From contig JAUUZA010000029.1 in the NCBI GenBank assembly GCA_030590165.1, positions 1 to 8,517 of the forward strand: DNA of 8,517 bases, read 5' to 3'. A program made the translations under genes and the position numbers. Under the pieces are notes generated by a model. The model was not told where the DNA came from. It made no database searches and saw only the letters and a program-made list of their open reading frames with translations. Shown here piece by piece: positions 4,961-8,517 of this stretch. Origin of the DNA: Candidatus Altarchaeota archaeon. Its GTDB lineage: Archaea > SpSt-1190. How positions within the stretch are numbered: position 1 is the stretch's first letter; each line of letters starts with the position of its first letter.

Positions 4961-6478
4961 TTAAAATTCAGATCTTTCCATATCGGCCAAAAGAAGTTTC
5001 TCCTTAAAGTCCTGTTTTGGATAATCAATAGTTTTGCCTTTAATTCCTGTTTTAGTTTTTTGGATATTCATCTGAATTCCTTTATGTGTTCTAACAGAAA
5101 CAGTTTCATTTTCTACTTCTCTTTTTCCAACAACAGCAATTAATGCAACTTTGTTAAGTTCTGCATTCCTTATTCTTTTATTCAATGTGCCTTCTGAATC
5201 AATAGCAGCTCTAATTCCTGATGCCCTCAAATCATTGACTAAATTTTGTGCATATTCTTTTTGGTCATCATTAATTGGTAAAACTCTTAGTTGTTCTGGA
5301 GAAAGCCAAAGTGGTAGACGCCCTTTTGAACTTTCAATTATTACTGACATAAATCTCTCGAGTGAACCAAGTACTGCAAAGTGAACCATTACTGGTCTTT
5401 GATGCTTGCCTTCAGTATCAACATAACTCATCTTGAAATTTTCTGGCATGAAAAAGTCAGTTTGAATTGTTGTCAATTGCCACCATCGTGCCATATTATC
5501 TTTGACATATACATCAATTTTTGGGCCATAAAATGAACCGTCACCTTCTTCAATTTCATACTCAACTTTAACTTCTTTTAATGCTTCTTTCAACCCTTTT
5601 TCTGCCTTGTCCCAAAACTCTTGGGAACCCATTGCATTATCTGGCTTTGTTGCTAATTTAATTTTATACTCAAATCCAAAGAGGGCATAAACTTTCTGAG
5701 ATGCTTTTATTATTTTTATTACTTCTTCCTGAATTTGTTCAGGAGTTACAATGAAGTGATGGTCGTCCTGTGTAAAGGCCCAAGTTCTTGATATACCATG
5801 GAGTTCTCCACTTTGTTCCTTCCTATAATCCATAGCAAATTCTGCATATCTTATTGGAAGGTCTTTGTAACTTCTTGGTTTGAATCTGTAAATTTGTATG
5901 TGTAAAGGACAATTCATGGCTTTTATTCCCCATTCCTCACCTTCTTGCTCCCAAATAAACATCTTATCTCTATAATGTTTGTAGTGACCACTCATTTTCC
6001 ACAATGTTGCTTTTGCAATATGAGGAGTTCCAACTTCCTCACATCCAAGTTTTCCATTCACTTCTCTCATTAATTCAATTAATTTATTTTTTATTATCAT
6101 TCCTTTCGGATGAAATAAAGGTAAACCTTGCCCGACTATGTCTTCTTGAATATGGAACCAATCACATTGTTCACCAATAAATCTATGGTCTCTTGTCATT
6201 CGTTCACTATAGTCAACAGTCCATTTATCTAAGTCTTTTTTATTATCAAATGCAACAAGCCAAATTCGTTGAACTTCTTTTCCACTTTCTTTGTCTAAAG
6301 CTGAACCTGCATTAATTACTTTTACAAATTTTTTCTTAGCTTCAAATTTTTTTTCGAGTGAAATATAATTTTCTTTTGTTAAGGGTGTTGTTGTATCCAA
6401 ATCAAACCATAATTGTTCTTCTCTGTGTCCAGAATTTAGGACTTTTCCGATACTCTCTAATTCATTTTTTATTTCCAT
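4961..6478 (-). CDS. thrS: Threonyl-tRNA synthetase lacking editing domain
   Basis: Class II aminoacyl-tRNA synthetase of 505 residues that charges tRNA-Thr. The catalytic core begins near RDHRFIGEQ (96-104). Zinc ligands are C190 (in MNCPLH), H241 (in TQDDHH) and H366 (in PVMVHF). Motif 2 arginines R219 and R231 are present. Motif 3 is AVLGSLERF (368-376). The C-terminal anticodon-binding domain follows WLSPEQLRVLPI. The first 95 residues keep only the flanks of the bacterial N2 editing domain (FDLDTTTPLTKENYISLEKK, then EVQRIWLVAFDNKKDL). TGS, the HxxxH motif and the Cys/His editing site are missing, and no archaeal DTD-like domain replaces them. The layout resembles the crenarchaeal catalytic-only enzyme. 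I choose ATG 6478 because AGGTG lies 6 bases upstream. An in-frame GTG at 6487 would overlap that SD. A terminator follows directly. Confidence 0.95.
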   Translation of the reverse strand: MEIKNELESIGKVLNSGHREEQLWFDLDTTTPLTKENYISLEKKFEAKKKFVKVINAGSALDKESGKEVQRIWLVAFDNKKDLDKWTVDYSERMTRDHRFIGEQCDWFHIQEDIVGQGLPLFHPKGMIIKNKLIELMREVNGKLGCEEVGTPHIAKATLWKMSGHYKHYRDKMFIWEQEGEEWGIKAMNCPLHIQIYRFKPRSYKDLPIRYAEFAMDYRKEQSGELHGISRTWAFTQDDHHFIVTPEQIQEEVIKIIKASQKVYALFGFEYKIKLATKPDNAMGSQEFWDKAEKGLKEALKEVKVEYEIEEGDGSFYGPKIDVYVKDNMARWWQLTTIQTDFFMPENFKMSYVDTEGKHQRPVMVHFAVLGSLERFMSVIIESSKGRLPLWLSPEQLRVLPINDDQKEYAQNLVNDLRASGIRAAIDSEGTLNKRIRNAELNKVALIAVVGKREVENETVSVRTHKGIQMNIQKTKTGIKGKTIDYPKQDFKEKLLLADMERSEF

Positions 6479-6484
6479 ACAAAA

Positions 6485-6489
6485 CACCT
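6485..6489 (-). promoter_or_regulatory. Shine-Dalgarno site deciding the thrS start
   Basis: AGGTG is placed 6 bases before ATG 6478. It overlaps the alternative GTG codon (6485-6487), so the ATG is the likelier start. A TAG stop of an upstream frame (6488-6490) also overlaps it, which would permit coupled translation. Confidence 0.65.
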
Positions 6490-6544
6490 ATTTGGCTGCG
6501 GCCATATTCAAAGTCATTTTTCCGACTGTGTTTGGGACCACCCC

Positions 6545-6553
6545 ATAATTAAA
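6545..6553 (-). promoter_or_regulatory. Possible TATA box for thrS
   Basis: TTTAATTAT on the minus strand follows the stop of the zinc-ribbon ORF. A transcript starting about 25 bp downstream would have a leader of roughly 45 bases before thrS, containing the SD and a short TGGC-CGCA-GCCA stem. The match is modest, and read-through from upstream is equally possible. Confidence 0.3.
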
Positions 6554-6554
6554 G

Positions 6555-6668
6555 CTAGGGAGAACTCGAATTTAAAGGTTTCCAAGTATATCCACACCTA
6601 GCACATTTGTAAGAATTCATGTATCGTTTGAATCTTGAACTATTACACGCCGGACATTTCTTTATCAT
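6555..6668 (-). CDS. Small zinc-ribbon protein, 37 aa
   Basis: A 37-residue ORF with two CxxC knuckles: CPAC (5-8) and CARC (22-25), the latter followed by GYTWKP. The 13-residue spacing is typical of a single zinc ribbon binding one Zn2+ through four cysteines. Such minimal ribbons usually contact nucleic acid or other proteins, but no specific family is recognisable. The ATG at 6668 has a strong SD: AGGTGAT sits 3-5 bases upstream and matches the 16S anti-SD well. It lies between the ferredoxin-ATPase operon and thrS on the same strand. The region after its TAG stop continues open in another frame up to the thrS SD, so the annotated stop could reflect a frameshift (see findings). Confidence 0.7.
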   Translation of the reverse strand: MIKKCPACNSSRFKRYMNSYKCARCGYTWKPLNSSSP

Positions 6669-6725
6669 TTAATCACCTTTTTGGTCGAGCTTTTTAGAAA
6701 AAAGCTCGGGGCATTTTTTTATCAT
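6669..6725 (-). CDS. 18-codon mini-ORF, possible leader peptide
   Basis: The frame from ATG 6725 encodes MIKKCPELFSKKLDQKGD and stops with a TAA directly abutting the ATG of the zinc-ribbon ORF. It has its own SD, AAGGAG, 8 bases upstream, within the 18-bp gap after the downstream ferredoxin-ATPase gene. Its first six residues, MIKKCP, equal those of the zinc-ribbon protein, and the DNA of both starts is nearly the same. It contains a perfect 10-bp hairpin. It may be a translated leader, a remnant of a duplicated zinc-ribbon gene, or a chance frame. I see no way to choose from sequence alone. Confidence 0.35.
   Translation of the reverse strand: MIKKCPELFSKKLDQKGD
6672..6678 (-). promoter_or_regulatory. 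Strong Shine-Dalgarno of the zinc-ribbon ORF
   Basis: AGGTGAT lies 3 bases (5 from the AGGTG core) upstream of ATG 6668, seven bases past the hairpin arm. Its close fit to the 16S rRNA 3' end supports translation of this very small ORF. Confidence 0.6.
6686..6708. other. Perfect 10-bp hairpin with 3-base loop
   Basis: CGAGCTTTTT (6686-6695) and its exact complement AAAAAGCTCG (6699-6708) flank AGA. On the plus strand it is followed by GGGCA and seven T, like an intrinsic terminator, although no plus-strand gene lies near. On the minus strand it sits inside the mini-ORF and upstream of the zinc-ribbon SD, where it could act as an RNA structure controlling that gene or protecting the 3' end of the ATPase operon mRNA. 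Confidence 0.7.
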
Positions 6726-6743
6726 ACTTTAAACTCCTTATAT

Positions 6744-7607
6744 CTACTTTGAAGCCGTTTCAATATTTTTAATTATACTTTCAAATAATGGCTCAAATTT
6801 TTTATTATACACAACTGGAGGCATCAAATTAACAATAGCATTAACAAAATCAATATCATAAGGAATCTTACCTAAAATCGGTATTTTTTCAGTTTCTAAC
6901 ATATCTTCAATTGTTTTAACAAAATCTGGATTTATATCCACTTTATTAATTATAACTCCATATTTTATCCTAAAATGTTTCACAACTTCGAGTGCACGTT
7001 TTAAATCTGAAAGCGCTGAAGGAGTTGGTTCAGTCACTGCAACTACAAAATCACTTCCTTTTATTGAAGATATAACTGGACAACCTATACCTGCAGAAGC
7101 ATCAATAATCATAATTTGATGCTCGGTTTTACTGGCTTTTTCTTTTAGTAAATTAATTATTTCTCCTGACCCTGATTGGCCAGTTTTCAATTGACCACTA
7201 AAAACAGGAAAATCTTTTTTTGCTGAACCTATCCAACCATTCACAACTTTTTCTGTTTTTATTGCACCCTTTGAACAAAATAATTCACAAGCTCCACAAC
7301 CTTCACATAAGAAGGGGTTTATGTTAAGCCCTTTTTCATCAATAGTGATTGCAGAAAATTCACACACATCTTTACATTTTTCATATCCCTCAAATTTTGG
7401 TTTAATTACTCTTGCAACTTCAGTAGTTGAAATTTCTTCTTTTTCAAAATCTTCTTCTTTTAATCCCAAACATAATCCTAAATTTGGAGCATCAACATCA
7501 CAATCAACTGCAATAACACTTTTCTCTCTTGAAAATAAAACTGCCAAAGAAGAAGCTATACTACTCTTTCCAACGCCTCCCTTACCCGATAAAACTGTTA
7601 TTTTCAT
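6744..7607 (-). CDS. MinD-type ATPase with degenerate ferredoxin insert
   Basis: SIMIBI-class P-loop ATPase of 287 residues, of the MinD superfamily with an inserted ferredoxin domain (COG1149 type). The deviant Walker A SGKGGVGKS is at 7-15, DCDVDAPN at 35-42, the Walker B region IMIIDASAG at 165-173, and the family's VTEPTPSALSDL at 191-202. The ferredoxin insert (about 70-120) keeps C78 and C82 plus C101, C104, C107 and C111. The first two cysteines of motif 1 are replaced by F72 and Y75, so C82/C101/C104/C107 can hold one [4Fe-4S] cluster and the other site is incomplete. The start overlaps the stop of its paralogue (ATGA), with GAGG 8 bases upstream. Homologues come as tandem pairs, some in the Desulfovibrio orange-protein (ORP) operon near NifX-like proteins. 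The exact role is unknown. Confidence 0.9.
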   Translation of the reverse strand: MKITVLSGKGGVGKSSIASSLAVLFSREKSVIAVDCDVDAPNLGLCLGLKEEDFEKEEISTTEVARVIKPKFEGYEKCKDVCEFSAITIDEKGLNINPFLCEGCGACELFCSKGAIKTEKVVNGWIGSAKKDFPVFSGQLKTGQSGSGEIINLLKEKASKTEHQIMIIDASAGIGCPVISSIKGSDFVVAVTEPTPSALSDLKRALEVVKHFRIKYGVIINKVDINPDFVKTIEDMLETEKIPILGKIPYDIDFVNAIVNLMPPVVYNKKFEPLFESIIKNIETASK

Positions 7608-8446
7608 AGACTCAACCTCTCAAGTTTCTTTGCCATTTCCTCAATATTTTTATGAACTATTGGTTTTCCTCTAGAATAATCTTCAATAATCTTTCTTGAA
7701 TAAGGAAGTTCTCCAAATATATTCACTTTTTTTTCTTCTAAAATTTTTAAAACTAAATTTTTATCACCTATTGTAGATTTATTGATTACAACTTCATATT
7801 TTAATTTTAATTCCTTACACAAATCTAAAATAAGATTTAAATCATGAACCCCCAAAGGCGTTGGTTCAGTAACAGCTAAAACAAAATCAACTCCCTCTAA
7901 TGCAGCAACAACCGGACAATGTGTTCCTGCAGCAGTATCTATTATTGTAAAATCATATTCTTTTTCTTGTGAAAGCTCTCTTGCTTTTCTTATAACCCTC
8001 ACACCTTCCATTTGAGTTGGAATTATTTCACCAGAAATTAAATCTAAACCTGATGTTTCATCCTTCCCAATCTTTACATATCCAGTTAATTTTTTTCCCC
8101 TACTTATTGCACCAGTCGGACAAATCTTTTCACAAACACCACAACCATTACATTGTTCAATAAAGAAGAGGGGAAATTTGTCTTTTACAAAAACTATTGC
8201 ATTTGACTTACAGTTCTGGGCACATTTGCCACATTTTGTACATTTAGACTCATCTAAAACAGGAATCATTTGATATACTTTTTCTATTTCTTTTCGCTCA
8301 ATACCTAGGATAAGGTGGTCATTTGGACAATCAACATCACAATCAACCAACTGAACCTTGTGCCTCTTAGAAAGTTCATTTGCAAGAGCAGTGGCTATTG
8401 AGGATTTTCCAGTTCCCCCTTTACCTCCAGTAATAGCAATAATCAT
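7604..8446 (-). CDS. MinD-type ATPase with 2[4Fe-4S] ferredoxin insert
   Basis: Paralogue of the next gene downstream, 280 residues. Deviant Walker A GGKGGTGKSS at 7-16, DCDVDCPN at 35-42 with an extra Cys at 40, Walker B region FTIIDTAAGTHCPV at 166-179 with C177, and VTEPTPLGVHDL at 192-203. The ferredoxin insert is complete: C69, C72, C75, C79 and C99, C102, C105, C109-P, enough for two [4Fe-4S] clusters. This is the redox-complete member of the pair. The coupled genes suggest a heterodimer in which ATP hydrolysis is linked to electron transfer or metal-cluster handling. That is inference from family and arrangement, and the substrate is unknown. ATG 8446 overlaps the preceding stop (ATGA) and has GAGG 9 bases upstream. 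Confidence 0.92.
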   Translation of the reverse strand: MIIAITGGKGGTGKSSIATALANELSKRHKVQLVDCDVDCPNDHLILGIERKEIEKVYQMIPVLDESKCTKCGKCAQNCKSNAIVFVKDKFPLFFIEQCNGCGVCEKICPTGAISRGKKLTGYVKIGKDETSGLDLISGEIIPTQMEGVRVIRKARELSQEKEYDFTIIDTAAGTHCPVVAALEGVDFVLAVTEPTPLGVHDLNLILDLCKELKLKYEVVINKSTIGDKNLVLKILEEKKVNIFGELPYSRKIIEDYSRGKPIVHKNIEEMAKKLERLSL

Positions 8447-8517
8447 TTATGCATCCCTCGTCTCACGGGGGTTCCAAAACTTTCTAATTCGTCCTTTAAT
8501 AATTTCTCAACATTTTC
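8443..8517 (-). CDS. 3' end of an unidentified gene, first in ATPase operon
   Basis: The minus-strand frame is open from the window edge and gives 24 residues ending GTPVRRGMHK. Its TGA (8443-8445) overlaps the ATG of the ferredoxin-ATPase in an ATGA junction. The segment starts with a charged helix. It is too short to assign. In related operons a NifX/NifB-like or other small iron-sulfur accessory protein often occupies this place, but nothing in these residues shows that. Confidence 0.6.
   Translation of the reverse strand, partial: ENVEKLLKDELESFGTPVRRGMHK

Noticed and set aside
6479-6487. GTG 6487 as the thrS start (three residues longer)
   Set aside because: The GTG overlaps the AGGTG Shine-Dalgarno. 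ATG 6478 has correct 6-base spacing from it.
6358-6552. 64-codon plus-strand frame over the thrS start
   Set aside because: Antisense to the thrS N-terminus, without SD, TATA box or recognisable protein features.
6686-6720. Plus-strand intrinsic terminator for a gene
   Set aside because: The hairpin plus seven T has the right form, but no plus-strand gene ends near it (the nearest, rfcL, ends at 3722). I kept it as a hairpin of uncertain role.
7321-7674. 117-codon plus-strand open frame across the ATPase junction
   Set aside because: Antisense to two clear ATPase genes. The composition is typical of a reverse-frame shadow.
1-8517. tRNA, rRNA, CRISPR array, insertion sequence or integration site
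   Set aside because: I saw no cloverleaf with a T-loop GTTCRA pattern, no spaced direct repeats, and no transposase or integrase gene. Coding density leaves little room for any of them.

Overview
The window is AT-rich DNA from an archaeon. The evidence is a eukaryote-type ribosomal protein (eL33/L35Ae), a replication factor C large subunit, an isopentenyl phosphate kinase of the archaeal mevalonate branch, a threonyl-tRNA synthetase of crenarchaeal (catalytic-only) layout, and TATA-like boxes about 24 bp upstream of start codons that lack a Shine-Dalgarno (SD) sequence. Small compact genes, several trimmed proteins (RfcL, ThrRS) and two unrecognised ORFs suggest a reduced, DPANN-like genome. 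That lineage is an inference, not something the sequence proves.

Left part (1-2501): an unidentified gene ends in a 4-base ATGA overlap with a divergent isopentenyl phosphate kinase on the + strand. The kinase meets a minus-strand orotate phosphoribosyltransferase (pyrE) tail to tail with a 29-base overlap. Further right on the minus strand are L35Ae and a 220-residue protein of unknown function. The latter is divergent from rfcL across a compact 63-bp promoter region that holds a TATA box and a 6+6 inverted repeat.

Middle (2565-6478): rfcL (+) converges on thymidylate kinase (-) with a 21-base overlap. Upstream of tmk on the minus strand lie an unrecognised 189-residue protein, a hairpin/T-tract terminator, and thrS. 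ThrS has an intact catalytic core and anticodon-binding domain but only remnants of the bacterial-type editing domain, so it probably depends on an editing factor supplied in trans.

Right part (6488-8517, all minus strand): a 37-residue zinc-ribbon ORF is preceded by an 18-codon mini-ORF that contains a perfect 10-bp hairpin, and is followed by a frame that could be its frameshifted tail. Upstream are two paralogous MinD/ParA-type ATPases with inserted ferredoxin domains, and the end of another gene. These last three genes are joined by ATGA overlaps, as in a translationally coupled operon. The upstream ATPase has eight ferredoxin cysteines and the downstream one only six, which suggests an asymmetric two-subunit machine.

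No rRNA, tRNA, CRISPR array, insertion sequence or prophage gene was seen. No intergenic stretch exceeds 300 bases. The most unusual parts are the ferredoxin-ATPase operon with its hairpin/mini-ORF/zinc-ribbon tail, and the sequence changes in the kinase, ThrRS and RfcL.
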